A stretch of DNA of 64,000 nt from JABCPE02 sp963509715 (GTDB lineage: Bacteria; Bacteroidota; Bacteroidia; Flavobacteriales; Weeksellaceae). Position numbers and translations under genes: made by a program. The DNA lies in NCBI GenBank assembly GCA_963509715.1, contig CAUPCB010000003.1, positions 1 to 64,000 on the forward strand. The letters are read 5' to 3'. The notes below the pieces were generated by a model. It was not told the DNA's origin. It worked only from the letters and a program-made list of their open reading frames with translations, and did no database searches. Of the stretch, positions 7,571 through 16,640 are shown one piece after another. Positions within the stretch are counted from its first letter, which is position 1, and each line of letters begins with the position of its first letter.

Positions 7571-10327
7571 TTAAAATCTAAACTGAACATTTATGAAATA
7601 AGACCTTCCCTGTGCGTACCAATATTTAGGTGCGAAAGGAGAATATTGTTTGTCAAAATCCGCTGCAAAATCTATGTAAGATGCTTTTCGGGTCTGCTCG
7701 AATCCGCCTGTGATGTAGCTCTTGTTGTTCAGCAAGTTATTCACCGAAGCAGAAACCATCAGATAATATTTACCAAAGAGCCAAGATTTCCCTGCATTTA
7801 CATTGACAAAGAATGCAGAAGGCAGTTGTTTTTGGCGGAGAACTCTTCTCAGTTCCGCTTCATCAAGCCCTGGGTATGGATCCCCTGTAGAAGGATTGGT
7901 AATGAAATATTGAGTTCTGATAAGTGCCGCTGGGTCTAAATAAGAATTGTCAAAATAGTTCCAGTTCGCTCCTACCCACCAGTATTTAGGGTTATTATAT
8001 CTAAATCCTAGAGAGAACGCAGTCTGAGGCGTTCCTCCCTGTCTGTAGTTTTTGATATAAGCATCTCCGATGTAGGTATAAGTAGTTCCTCCAGAAGCGC
8101 CCACAGCATCAGAACTGAAGTATAATTTAGGATTGTTATTATAAACATATTCACCGTAGCTTGCCAGCCCTTGTAGAGAGAGCGTAGAAGTTACTTTTAC
8201 TTCCAGTCCTAGTTCTAGTCCTCGGTTTTGTCGTTTCATATCCTTCATCACCTGCGTGAAGAATGCACCATTAGTTACACCTTGTAAAACTGAACCATCA
8301 GCGAAGAAACGCTGAACATTGGTTTCGTTTTCAGAGTTGATGATGTATCCGCTCAGCCTTGCTTTTACGAAAGGTGTAGAAAGTACATAGCTGAGGTCAT
8401 TAGCATTGATAAACATATTTCTCATACCTGCCACTACGGATGAATTTACTCTTGGGTTAAAGAATAAATCTTCCATGAAAGGCGCTTGGGAATAAGCCGT
8501 TCCGTTATAAACCAAGAAGTTTCGCCCATTGATTTTATAGACAACCTGTCCTTTTAGCCCAAAATTGGTAAATTCATAATCTTTACTTCTTCCAAAAGAA
8601 TCTGGATACAGATAATGCTGGAATTTACCATCTCGGTACGAAGTAGAATAGCTGAACTGCCCTGCCACCAAAACATCGAATTTCCCTGTGGAGAATTTCA
8701 GTGCTGGATTTACTTTTACTTCCTGTCTTCCGAAAGTGTAGTCGTAGCTTATTTTATCACCTACGCCTTTGTGAGTATCTGTTTCGTATCCGTTGTATTT
8801 TCCGCTTCCATTTCTCTTGTAAGGGTCTTTGTTCAGAGCATACTGACCTCCTAGCAGGTCTTTTATTTCTCTGTATTGGTCAGACTTGTAGTTTTGATAA
8901 GAAACATTTAGGATAAACCTTGTCTTATCATTAAAGTTGTGCGTAAAATGTGTGGAAAGATTCCAAATTTTGTCATCATTCACATCATCCACCAAATAGA
9001 ATATTGACCGCCCTTCGTAGCTGAGGTTAGCATGATAAAGTCTATTCCAATCAATCTGAGATACAGAAGGATTGTTATTTACCCAGTTTTGAAGGACATT
9101 GTCATATTCTGCTTTTCCAAAGAAATAGCTTGGCAAGTTCTTATAATAAGTAGGCGAAGGATTTTGGGCATTATGCCAATCCAATCGCGAAGATTTTGTT
9201 TTTCCAAACTGATAAGAAAGTGTTGTCCAAAGTTCCGTTTTCTTATTGATTTTCCAATAATCCGTTAGCTGGAAAATAGGCTGAAAACCTCGTTTTACTC
9301 TTTCGCTTCTTTTTTCGCCATCCTGCCATCCCCAGTAGGAGTTATAGTAGATTCCTTTGTAGTCATAGACTTCCTGCGTGTTAGGGCTGGATGTAGCCCT
9401 TCTGTAAGGGTTTCCTACCATATTGAGCGTGAGGGTGTGTTTGTCATTGATTTTCTTTTCCACCCCTAAATATGCTGCATAGGAATCATAGAATGTTCCC
9501 TCTTGTATGCCTTCTTTTGCCCATCTTCGGCTGACCATCCCAGTGAAAGCCCAGCCGTTTTTGTTCATTCCCGAAGTGTATCGGTAAGAGAGCCTGTGGC
9601 GGTAGTTTCTATTCGTGAGTGAGTAGGTCAGTTGGCTTCCTTTTCTGTATTCGCTCGCCTTTGTGTTTTTATAAATCACAGAGCTGACACCTCCGAAAGC
9701 GTATTCGGACGGCGAGTGGTTAGTGGCAACTTCTGGATAACGAGTAATCTCGTTCAGCCCTCCCCAGCTGCTGAAATCTATATTTCCATTGTTTTGTTTT
9801 GACATGGATACGCCGTTGAACATCATTTCCCCAGACCTGCTGTCCAAGCCTCTCGGGCGGAACCAGTAAATTCCCAAATCATACCCTGCGATTCTGTTGA
9901 AAATATCCTGCGAAGACTGCAGTAGTCCCACAGTGGTCTGAAGAGAGCTGTTGTCATCATCATTGTCACTATCGCTGTCCAGTAGAGTGAAGCCTTGTTC
10001 AGTAGAGTTGTAAAGAACTGAATTTAAGACAATAACGCCCAAATCCTTTCTTTTTTCTCCCTCCTGTACACTGAAATCAATGGTCTTGGTTTCGTAATTG
10101 TTTTTAAAGACAACGATCTGATAATTACCAGGTTTCAAATCTACAAACTGGAAATACCCGATTTTGTCTGCAATCATATTCTCCTCCGAGCCTTTCATGT
10201 CTACTTCAGCTCGTTCCACAGGCTTGCCTTTCTCATCTTTTATATAAGCATAAACCGTGGTTTGTGCGTTACAGAAGTGCATTGCAGCAACTGTAAAACC
10301 GCAAATCAAGACAGATTTTTTAAACAT
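7571..10327 (-). CDS. TonB-dependent outer membrane receptor with carboxypeptidase-like regulatory domain
   Basis: A 918-residue receptor. Signal peptide MFKKSVLICGFTVAAMHFCNA is followed by a CarboxypepD-reg domain (about 22-110: VYAYIKDEKGKPVERAEVD). An acidic Asp/Ser stretch (DSDSDNDDDNSS) precedes the plug domain. The rest is a beta-barrel rich in aromatic residues that ends in Phe (INVQFRF), the usual outer-membrane insertion signal. Such receptors import substrates using TonB energy; the substrate is not readable from sequence. It is the first gene of a two-gene operon with the DUF5689 lipoprotein and diverges from a secreted nuclease-like protein. Confidence 0.93.
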   Translation of the reverse strand: MFKKSVLICGFTVAAMHFCNAQTTVYAYIKDEKGKPVERAEVDMKGSEENMIADKIGYFQFVDLKPGNYQIVVFKNNYETKTIDFSVQEGEKRKDLGVIVLNSVLYNSTEQGFTLLDSDSDNDDDNSSLQTTVGLLQSSQDIFNRIAGYDLGIYWFRPRGLDSRSGEMMFNGVSMSKQNNGNIDFSSWGGLNEITRYPEVATNHSPSEYAFGGVSSVIYKNTKASEYRKGSQLTYSLTNRNYRHRLSYRYTSGMNKNGWAFTGMVSRRWAKEGIQEGTFYDSYAAYLGVEKKINDKHTLTLNMVGNPYRRATSSPNTQEVYDYKGIYYNSYWGWQDGEKRSERVKRGFQPIFQLTDYWKINKKTELWTTLSYQFGKTKSSRLDWHNAQNPSPTYYKNLPSYFFGKAEYDNVLQNWVNNNPSVSQIDWNRLYHANLSYEGRSIFYLVDDVNDDKIWNLSTHFTHNFNDKTRFILNVSYQNYKSDQYREIKDLLGGQYALNKDPYKRNGSGKYNGYETDTHKGVGDKISYDYTFGRQEVKVNPALKFSTGKFDVLVAGQFSYSTSYRDGKFQHYLYPDSFGRSKDYEFTNFGLKGQVVYKINGRNFLVYNGTAYSQAPFMEDLFFNPRVNSSVVAGMRNMFINANDLSYVLSTPFVKARLSGYIINSENETNVQRFFADGSVLQGVTNGAFFTQVMKDMKRQNRGLELGLEVKVTSTLSLQGLASYGEYVYNNNPKLYFSSDAVGASGGTTYTYIGDAYIKNYRQGGTPQTAFSLGFRYNNPKYWWVGANWNYFDNSYLDPAALIRTQYFITNPSTGDPYPGLDEAELRRVLRQKQLPSAFFVNVNAGKSWLFGKYYLMVSASVNNLLNNKSYITGGFEQTRKASYIDFAADFDKQYSPFAPKYWYAQGRSYFINVQFRF

Positions 10328-10391
10328 TTTCTAATCTAATTTAACAAGTTTTAACAAAAATAGACTTAAAGTTTAATTAAAACGAATATAA

Positions 10392-10413
10392 TGATATGAA
10401 ATAAATCATATCA
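10392..10413. promoter_or_regulatory. perfect 8-bp inverted repeat, candidate operator
   Basis: TGATATGA and TCATATCA are perfect complements separated by 6 nt. The repeat lies in the 149-bp divergent gap between the TonB receptor and the nuclease-like gene. It is too AT-rich to be a convincing terminator and has no T-run. Its position suits a regulator of one or both genes, but no regulator gene is adjacent. Confidence 0.45.
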
Positions 10414-10414
10414 A

Positions 10415-10438
10415 TTTCTTTTCCTAAATGAAAAGAAA
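10415..10438. promoter_or_regulatory. perfect 9-bp inverted repeat next to the 10392 palindrome
   Basis: TTTCTTTTC and GAAAAGAAA are perfect complements around a 6-nt spacer (CTAAAT). It starts one base after the preceding palindrome, giving two tandem dyads in the divergent TonB receptor/nuclease gap. It could be an operator or an mRNA leader hairpin of the nuclease gene. The arms are purine/pyrimidine-biased, so chance is a real alternative. Confidence 0.4.
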
Positions 10439-10476
10439 AATTTAAATTTATAAGCTTTTAACAAAGATAAGTTATC

Positions 10477-11661
10477 ATGAGACAAGTATTCATCATTATT
10501 TTTTGTATTTTTGGTTTGTTTTCTAATGCCCAGATGAAAAGAACTGCTGCTGTGGGATTTTATAATGTGGAAAACCTCTGGGATACGGTGAAATCTGTGG
10601 ATTATATAGATGCAACGCTTCCTGCTCATCATATTAATTTTCATAGAAGCGTGCCTTTGGATTCTTTAAAATATTTGGAAATTACGAAAGATTACAAAGG
10701 GCCGTGGGATTATGACCGAATAAAAGGACAAAAAGTAGTGAGAAAACAGATACTTTCGGATGATTTTACACCGAAAAGCAATAAAAATTACACTTATAAT
10801 ATTTACCAGCAGAAGCTGAAAAACATCGCGCAGGTAATCTCCGAAATTGGCTTTAAATACACTAAAACAGCGCCTGCAGTGGTGGGACTTGTGGAGGTGG
10901 AAAACCGCCAAGTGGTAGAGGCGCTGACTCAGCAGGACGCCCTGAAAAAGTATGACTATGGCGTGGTGCATTATAATTCCTTTGATGCGCGTGGGATAGA
11001 TGTAGCACTGATTTATCAGAAGAAAAGATTTACCGTGACCAATTCTTATAAAAAAGAACTTGTGCTTTTCCGTGAAGATGGCAAAAGAGAATATACAAGG
11101 GATTTGCTGGTGGTTTCTGGGATTTTGGATGGAGAAAAAGTGGCTTTCTTTGTGAATCACTGGCCGTCAAGAAGAGGAGGTGAGGCCGTATCCATGCCGA
11201 AGCGTAATGCCGCTGCTGCCCTGCTGAAACAAGAAATGGACGCCCTGCGAGAGAAAAACCCAAATATCAAACTCATCGCGATGGGAGACTTTAATGATGA
11301 CCCTATCAGCCCAAGTTTTAAAAATCATCTGAAAGCCGTAGGCGATGAGAAAGAGCTGAACGAGGAATATCCGTATTTCAATCCGATGTACAAAATGTAC
11401 AAAAAAGGCGTAGCGAGTTTAGCTTACCGAGATGCACCAAATCTCTTTGACCAGATTATTTATTCTAAAAACTTGGTTTCCAATTCTTCTGCTGAGGAAT
11501 ACACCGTTTATAGAACCGAAGTCTATGCTCCTGCTTACCTTATTAATAAGCAAGGAAATTACAAAGGTTATCCTTTCCGTTCTTGGGATGGAGATAAATT
11601 TACAGGAGGCTACAGCGACCATTTCCCTGTATTCACTATTTTGCAGAAAGAGGCTAAATAA
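10477..11661 (+). CDS. secreted endonuclease/exonuclease/phosphatase family protein
   Basis: A 394-residue protein with signal peptide MRQVFIIIFCIFGLFSNAQ. It has the metal-dependent EEP (DNase I-like) fold motifs in order: FYNVENLWD near the start, GLVEVEN around residue 140, NHWPSRRGG around 230, MGDFNDDP around 268, and SDHFPVF near the C-terminus. EEP enzymes cleave phosphodiester bonds in nucleic acids or lipids. Secretion and divergence from a TonB receptor/DUF5689 pair suggest extracellular nucleic-acid degradation for nutrient capture (inference). It converges on tilS with only 3 bases between the stop codons. Confidence 0.9.
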   Translation: MRQVFIIIFCIFGLFSNAQMKRTAAVGFYNVENLWDTVKSVDYIDATLPAHHINFHRSVPLDSLKYLEITKDYKGPWDYDRIKGQKVVRKQILSDDFTPKSNKNYTYNIYQQKLKNIAQVISEIGFKYTKTAPAVVGLVEVENRQVVEALTQQDALKKYDYGVVHYNSFDARGIDVALIYQKKRFTVTNSYKKELVLFREDGKREYTRDLLVVSGILDGEKVAFFVNHWPSRRGGEAVSMPKRNAAAALLKQEMDALREKNPNIKLIAMGDFNDDPISPSFKNHLKAVGDEKELNEEYPYFNPMYKMYKKGVASLAYRDAPNLFDQIIYSKNLVSNSSAEEYTVYRTEVYAPAYLINKQGNYKGYPFRSWDGDKFTGGYSDHFPVFTILQKEAK

Positions 11662-11664
11662 GTA

Positions 11665-12927
11665 TCATATAAATCTCCCGTCCTGCCGCAGAGGAAACAC
11701 ACCTAAAATCTGCCCTTTGGTATCACAGAGGATGCCGATTTTTTCGCGGTCAAGGCTGGATATTTTTTCATCTTTTAGGAATTTGGATATTTTCTTTTTT
11801 CCAAACATTCCTTTCGGCTGAAAAATATCTCCTTCTTTGGGTTTTCTCAGTTCAAAGGGAGGAAAAACTTTCTCTTTATTGAAAAGCCAAGGTTTAGAAT
11901 TTTGGATTCTGAAATCCTCTATTTTGTAGAATTTTTCTGTTTCGGAGAAACTGATTTCGGTGGGAAATTCGTTTTCTTTTTCTTGGTTTTTAGGACTGAT
12001 AATGATGTCTGTGTAATCTATTTTTAGCGAAAAATCTTTGCTGAAAAACACTTTCCCTGTCTCGGCTGAAAATATTTTTTGAATTTCTGTCTCGCTGCCG
12101 AATCCGAATTTATTCAGAATTTCAAATTTCATTATATCCTGTGTTTCAGATAATTCTTCCTTATTGAAAATCAGGCGATTGTCGGTTTTTGTTCCGTTTT
12201 TAGCGATGAATTCTTTGGCTTTTTGTTTGATGAAATCACTGCTTTGCTGGATTATACTGAGGCTTCTGCTAAAATTTTGAATAAAATTAAAATCCGCCTT
12301 TACCAGCTCTGGAACGATGAGGTTTCTGATTTTGTTTCTCAGATAATCATTTTTTTTGTTAGAAATATCTTCGCGGAAAGGCACCGAATTTTTCTCCGCA
12401 AAATCATAGATTTCCTCCTTTGTGAAAGCCAAAAGCGGACGCAGAATTTTGTTTTCGTTTGCAGGGATACCGCTCAGTCCTTTCAATCCGCTTCCACGCA
12501 TCAGGTTGATGAAAAATGTTTCCAGCTGGTCATTCAGATGGTGGGCTGTCGCTATAAAATCAATGCTGTTTTCTTCACAGATTTGATGAAAAAAATGGTA
12601 TCTCAGTTCTCTTGCCCAGAGCTGTATAGAGCCGTTTTCGGGCTTGTTGTCCTTTTCTGAAACGGAATAAACAAACAGCGGAATTTTATGTTTTTCGCAG
12701 TAGTCTTCTACTATTTTTTGGTCTAAATCAGAGTCTTCACCGCGCAGCTTGTAGTTGATATGCGCCGCCGAAATCATAAAGTCCGATTGCTCTGCACTTC
12801 TCTTTCGGAAAAGGTCAAGCATGACCATAGAATCAGCGCCTCCGCTCACTGTGAGGAGGATTTTCTTTTGTGTAAAATCTCTGGTGATTTTGTTTATTTC
12901 TTCATTAAAAGAATCAAGACTAAGCAT
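11665..12927 (-). CDS. tilS: tRNA(Ile)-lysidine synthetase
   Basis: A 420-residue enzyme that attaches lysine to C34 of tRNA-Ile(CAU), switching its decoding from AUG to AUA; it is essential. The ATP-pyrophosphatase P-loop SGGADS is at residues 28-33. HINYKLRGEDSD and TAHHLNDQLETFFINLMRGSG are the conserved tRNA/ATP-binding segments. The C-terminal domain (KKKISKFLKDEKIS) is present. It converges with the secreted nuclease gene and diverges from the OmpA gene. A TACTTTTG -7 element lies just upstream of the start. Confidence 0.95.
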   Translation of the reverse strand: MLSLDSFNEEINKITRDFTQKKILLTVSGGADSMVMLDLFRKRSAEQSDFMISAAHINYKLRGEDSDLDQKIVEDYCEKHKIPLFVYSVSEKDNKPENGSIQLWARELRYHFFHQICEENSIDFIATAHHLNDQLETFFINLMRGSGLKGLSGIPANENKILRPLLAFTKEEIYDFAEKNSVPFREDISNKKNDYLRNKIRNLIVPELVKADFNFIQNFSRSLSIIQQSSDFIKQKAKEFIAKNGTKTDNRLIFNKEELSETQDIMKFEILNKFGFGSETEIQKIFSAETGKVFFSKDFSLKIDYTDIIISPKNQEKENEFPTEISFSETEKFYKIEDFRIQNSKPWLFNKEKVFPPFELRKPKEGDIFQPKGMFGKKKISKFLKDEKISSLDREKIGILCDTKGQILGVFPLRQDGRFI

Positions 12928-12931
12928 AAGA

Positions 12932-12965
12932 CAAAAGTAATAAAAATAACAATAAATAGAGACAA
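12932..12965 (-). promoter_or_regulatory. Bacteroidota-type promoter of tilS
   Basis: On the minus strand a TACTTTTG -7 element (12932-12939) is preceded by TTG (12963-12965) at 23-nt spacing. The -7 element sits 5 bases before the start codon, so transcription would begin at or very close to the ATG. Confidence 0.5.
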
Positions 12966-12990
12966 AGTCCGTTATATCAAATAAAATTGT

Positions 12991-12998
12991 TACCTTTG
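12991..12998 (+). promoter_or_regulatory. -7 element of the OmpA-family gene
   Basis: TACCTTTG matches the phylum -7 consensus TAnnTTTG, 28 nt before the start codon. A clear -33 TTG at normal spacing is not seen. Confidence 0.5.
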
Positions 12999-13026
12999 GG
13001 CAACATAATTTAAATATTTTGATGAT

Positions 13027-13863
13027 ATGAAATTAATAAAAATGTTTGTCATCAGTACGGTGGCACTTACAGCAACATCTTGCGTTAGTAAAAAACAGTA
13101 TGATATACTTAATAGTAACTATAAACAAGCAATAGAGAATGTAGCTGAAAGACAGAGAGAAATCCAAGATTTAAAGGCTAAAAACGCTAGTTTGCTTAGC
13201 GAAAATAACTTGCTAAAAGAGCAAAGTACATCTCTAAAATCTTCTCTAGATGCATGTTTGTCTAATACAGGTAAATCATCTTCTAATATTGATAAGCTTG
13301 TAGGAGAAATCAATGCTTCTAACGCATATATCAAACAGCTTACGAATGCTAAATTTAGAAATGACAGCTTGAATTTGGCTTTGTCTAATAAAATGAAGCG
13401 TTCACTAGACAATGTAGCTGATAAAGATGTAGAAGTAAAAGTACTGAAAGGAGTAGTGATGATTTCACTTTCTGATAAAATGCTTTACAAAACAGGAGAT
13501 TACAATGTTCTTCCTGCTGCACAAGAAGTGCTAGGAAAAGTAGCAAAAGTAATCAATGACTACGATAAATACTCTGTTTTGATAGAAGGAAATACGGATA
13601 ATGTGCCGTTAAATTCATCTAACTTACCAAGAGACAACTGGGATCTATCAGCCCTTAGAGCGACTGCGATAGCAAAAATCCTACAAACTAAATTTGGGGT
13701 AAATCCATCAAGAATAACAGCTGGTGGTAGAAGTGAATACAACCCTAAATCTACTAATATGAGTGTTTCTGGTAGAGCAGAAAACAGAAGAACGGAGATT
13801 ATCATCATGCCGAAACTGGAGGAATTCATGCAACTTATGGATGTAGCTCCTGTGAAAAAATAG
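13027..13863 (+). CDS. OmpA-family peptidoglycan-binding lipoprotein
   Basis: A 278-residue lipoprotein. Signal peptide and lipobox end at ATSC (about Cys19). Residues about 25-130 are heptad-like and probably form a coiled coil. The C-terminal OmpA/MotB domain (about 150-265) carries EGNTDNVPLN, NWDLSALRA and SGRAENRRTEI, including the Asp and Arg that bind diaminopimelate. It probably tethers the outer membrane to peptidoglycan. It is monocistronic, with its own -7 element and a terminator right after the stop. Confidence 0.92.
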   Translation: MKLIKMFVISTVALTATSCVSKKQYDILNSNYKQAIENVAERQREIQDLKAKNASLLSENNLLKEQSTSLKSSLDACLSNTGKSSSNIDKLVGEINASNAYIKQLTNAKFRNDSLNLALSNKMKRSLDNVADKDVEVKVLKGVVMISLSDKMLYKTGDYNVLPAAQEVLGKVAKVINDYDKYSVLIEGNTDNVPLNSSNLPRDNWDLSALRATAIAKILQTKFGVNPSRITAGGRSEYNPKSTNMSVSGRAENRRTEIIIMPKLEEFMQLMDVAPVKK

Positions 13864-13880
13864 TAAAATTAAAATTCAGA

Positions 13881-13910
13881 AAAACCTTAGAAATCTCTAA
13901 GGTTTTTTTA
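13881..13910 (+). terminator. Rho-independent terminator after the OmpA gene
   Basis: An 11-bp perfect stem (AAAACCTTAGA with TCTAAGGTTTT) around a 4-nt loop, followed by a T-run. It lies 17 bases after the stop codon. Confidence 0.9.
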
Positions 13911-13936
13911 TTTTTGACGCATAAATCATCAGAGGA

Positions 13937-14584
13937 ATGAGTTTTTTTAGTGAATTGAGTCCAGAAATGGATGATTATTTGGAGAAATACTGCTCTCAGG
14001 AACCAGAAATTTTGGCAAGATTGAGAGAGGAAACCTATCGTGTGACAGAGCAGCCACATATGATTTCAGGGAAACAGCAGGGGCGTTTTCTGGCGATTAT
14101 TTCTAAACTTTTGTCGCCTAAAAATATTTTAGAAATAGGGACTTTCACAGGCTATGCCACGCTTTGTCTGGCGGAGGGACTGGCCGAGAATGGAAAAATA
14201 ACGACGCTGGATATCAATGAAGAATTATCCTATTTGCCGAAGAAATATTTTGCGGAAAGTGATTTTGCAGAGAAAATAATTTTTTGTCTTCAAGACGGAA
14301 GAGAATTTCTCCAAAACACGGATGAAATGTATGATTTGGTTTTTATAGATGGGAATAAGGCAGCGTATGTGGATTATCTCAATCTGATAAAAACCAGACT
14401 TAGAAGCGGCGGAGTGGTGCTGTTTGATAATGTTCTTTGGTATGGCAAAGTTTTAGAGGAAAATCCAAAGAGCAAAATGACAAAAAAAATAAAAGAACTA
14501 AACGAAATAGTCTCCAAAGATGGTGATTTTGAAAATCTTATACTACCTTTGCGAGATGGAATAAATCTCATCAGAAAGAAATAA
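13937..14584 (+). CDS. class I SAM-dependent O-methyltransferase (family 3)
   Basis: A 215-residue methyltransferase of the catechol/caffeoyl-CoA O-methyltransferase family. The SAM-binding motif I is ILEIGTFTGYATLCLAEGL and the acidic motif is TTLDIN. FIDGNKAAYVDYLNL and LFDNVLWYGKV carry the metal-binding Asp/Asn residues typical of these metal-dependent enzymes. The substrate cannot be told from sequence. It starts 27 bases after the preceding terminator and leads the plus-strand set with the C40 peptidase and waaA. Confidence 0.88.
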   Translation: MSFFSELSPEMDDYLEKYCSQEPEILARLREETYRVTEQPHMISGKQQGRFLAIISKLLSPKNILEIGTFTGYATLCLAEGLAENGKITTLDINEELSYLPKKYFAESDFAEKIIFCLQDGREFLQNTDEMYDLVFIDGNKAAYVDYLNLIKTRLRSGGVVLFDNVLWYGKVLEENPKSKMTKKIKELNEIVSKDGDFENLILPLRDGINLIRKK

Positions 14585-14623
14585 TATTTTAGAAAAGGTG
14601 GATTTAGTGATAAATAAAAGATT

Positions 14624-15352
14624 ATGATAATGAAAGCCATTGCCAGTGTCTCAGTAGCTCCTGTGAGGGCGGAAAACTCGGACAGAGCCGAAATCGTGAC
14701 TCAGCTTTTGTTTGGCGAGAGTTGTGATATTTTAGAAGTGGATAAAAACTGGACGAAGATAAAAATTCATTTTGATGGATACGAAGGCTGGGTGGATACC
14801 AAGCAGGTTTCACCGATTTCTGATGCCGATTTTACCAAAAGAAAAACAAAAACTGTCACGGAGAGTTTTATAAATTATCAGTATAATGGAGAAAAAACGC
14901 TCCTTTCCATTGGTTCTGAAATAGAGTCTGATAATCAAGAAGATACAAAAAACAACTTTGATAAAGAAAACCTAAAAAAAACAGCCTTAGAGTTTTTGAA
15001 TGTTCCCTATCTGTGGGGCGGGAGAAGTTTTTTTGGGATAGATTGCAGTGGTTTTACCCAGATTGTTTATAAAGTGAATAGTATCCAGCTTCCGCGTGAT
15101 GCGTATCAGCAGGCTGAGCTGGGAGAGGTTTTGGATTTTATCGAAGAGGCTGAAATAGGTGATTTGGCGTTTTTTGAGAATGAAGAAGGTAGAATTATCC
15201 ATGTGGGAATCATGCTGGAAAATCAAAAAATCATACACGCCCACGGAAAAGTGAGGATAGATGATCTGGACTGCATAGGGATTTTTAACAAAGACCAAAA
15301 CAAACACACGCACAAACTGAGATTTGTGAAAAGAATTTGCCCAAACCCATAA
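14624..15352 (+). CDS. C40 (NlpC/P60) peptidase with SH3 domain
   Basis: A 242-residue protein. The N-terminal bacterial SH3 domain (about 1-65) includes SVAPVRAENSDRAE and GYEGWVD. The C-terminal NlpC/P60 domain has the catalytic Cys in GIDCSGFTQ and His in RIIHVGIML, with HAHGKVR near the end. Family members cleave peptidoglycan stem peptides, such as the gamma-D-Glu-diaminopimelate bond. No signal peptide is visible, so it may act on recycled muropeptides in the cytoplasm (inference). An ATG two codons in (14630) is an equally plausible start. waaA starts 3 bases after its stop. Confidence 0.9.
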   Translation: MIMKAIASVSVAPVRAENSDRAEIVTQLLFGESCDILEVDKNWTKIKIHFDGYEGWVDTKQVSPISDADFTKRKTKTVTESFINYQYNGEKTLLSIGSEIESDNQEDTKNNFDKENLKKTALEFLNVPYLWGGRSFFGIDCSGFTQIVYKVNSIQLPRDAYQQAELGEVLDFIEEAEIGDLAFFENEEGRIIHVGIMLENQKIIHAHGKVRIDDLDCIGIFNKDQNKHTHKLRFVKRICPNP

Positions 15353-15355
15353 GAA

Positions 15356-16582
15356 ATGATTTTTTATAACCTTTTTATTTGTCTGCTTTCTTTTGGATTA
15401 AAAGTTTTTTCGTGGTTTAATGAAAAAGCCAAAAAAGGAGTGGATGGACGAAAAGAAAGCCTGAAAATAGTTCAGGAAAAGCTGAAAAATCAGAAAGTGA
15501 TATGGATGCACTCGGCAAGTCTTGGGGAGTATGAGCAGGGGCTTCCTGTCTTAGAAAAATTAAAAAACGAATACCCAGACTATAAAATTTTAGTAACCTT
15601 TTTTTCTCCGTCTGGCTACGAAAATGTAGTTAAAAAACAGCATATTGCTGATGCGGTGTGCTATCTTCCGTTTGACAAAAAATCTACAATACAGGAGTTT
15701 ATTTCTCAGTTTGACACCAGAATTTTCTTTACCGTAAAATACGATTTTTGGTATCATCTTCTTCGTGAACTGCACAGAAAGGGAACGAAGATTTTTGTGG
15801 TTTCGGCGTTGTTTTATGAAAAGCAGATTTTTTTTAAACCTTATGGGAAGTGGTTCGCAAATGAGCTGAAAAAAAATGTGGATTGGTTTTTTCATCAAAC
15901 GGCACACTCGGAGCAGCTTGCCAAAAGTATAGGTTTGGAGCAGTCTTCCATTTCTGGAGATACCCGTTTTGACCGAGTAAAGCAAATTCAAAATCGGGAT
16001 AATTTTGTGGAATTTATCCAAGAATTCAAAGAAGATAAGCCGCTTGTGGTTTTTGGAAGTTCTTGGAAATCAGAAGAAAAAATCGCTGATGAAATCGCCG
16101 ATAAAATAGAGGCTAAAATCATCATCGCACCGCATGATATTAAGCGAAATATAGAATTTCAGAACGAGAAACAAATTTTGAAATATTCTGAATGGAAAAC
16201 CAAAAACGCACAAGAAAAATCAGCTAAAATCCTGATAATAGATAGTATAGGGCTTCTTTCTAAAATTTATTCCTACGCTGATTTGGCGGTTGTGGGAGGC
16301 GGTTTTCATGACAAGGGACTGCATAATATTTTAGAGGCGGCTACTTTCGGTGTGCCTGTGATATTTGGAAATCATTACAAAAAAAATCCAGAAGCGGACA
16401 ACCTCATCAGCGCCAATGGAGGGAAATCTTTTGAAAACGAAAAAGAGGCTTCAGAATTTATTGTAAAATTATTAAAAGATAAAGCGCTTCTGCATGAAAT
16501 GTCCGAAAAAGCGAGAGATTTTGTAAATTCTCAGCCTAATTCAGCCGAGATGATTTTGCGGAAAATGCGGTCATTGATGTGA
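15356..16582 (+). CDS. waaA: 3-deoxy-D-manno-octulosonic acid (Kdo) transferase
   Basis: A 408-residue GT30 glycosyltransferase that adds Kdo to lipid A precursors at the inner membrane. An N-terminal membrane-associated helix (FYNLFICLLSFGLKVFSW) is followed by IWMHSASLGEYEQG, which contains the conserved catalytic Glu region. VTFFSPSGYE, GDTRFDRV, VVGGGFHDKGLHNILEAA and GVPVIFGNHYKKN are the C-terminal donor-binding motifs. It presumably shares a transcript with the C40 peptidase. Confidence 0.94.
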   Translation: MIFYNLFICLLSFGLKVFSWFNEKAKKGVDGRKESLKIVQEKLKNQKVIWMHSASLGEYEQGLPVLEKLKNEYPDYKILVTFFSPSGYENVVKKQHIADAVCYLPFDKKSTIQEFISQFDTRIFFTVKYDFWYHLLRELHRKGTKIFVVSALFYEKQIFFKPYGKWFANELKKNVDWFFHQTAHSEQLAKSIGLEQSSISGDTRFDRVKQIQNRDNFVEFIQEFKEDKPLVVFGSSWKSEEKIADEIADKIEAKIIIAPHDIKRNIEFQNEKQILKYSEWKTKNAQEKSAKILIIDSIGLLSKIYSYADLAVVGGGFHDKGLHNILEAATFGVPVIFGNHYKKNPEADNLISANGGKSFENEKEASEFIVKLLKDKALLHEMSEKARDFVNSQPNSAEMILRKMRSLM

Positions 16583-16606
16583 ATTATATTTTTTTTTGTA
16601 ACTTTG
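16574..16606 (+). promoter_or_regulatory. promoter of the lemA operon
   Basis: TTG (16574-16576) and TAACTTTG (16599-16606) with 22-nt spacing, matching the phylum consensus. The -33 lies at the end of waaA and the -7 is 34 nt before the lemA start. Confidence 0.6.
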
Positions 16607-16640
16607 ATATCTGTTTAACCAAATAAAATTAAGAAAAACA

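Noticed and set aside
14544..14551. TACCTTTG promoter for the C40 peptidase
   Set aside because: It lies inside the O-methyltransferase coding sequence, 73 nt upstream, and has no -33 at normal spacing.
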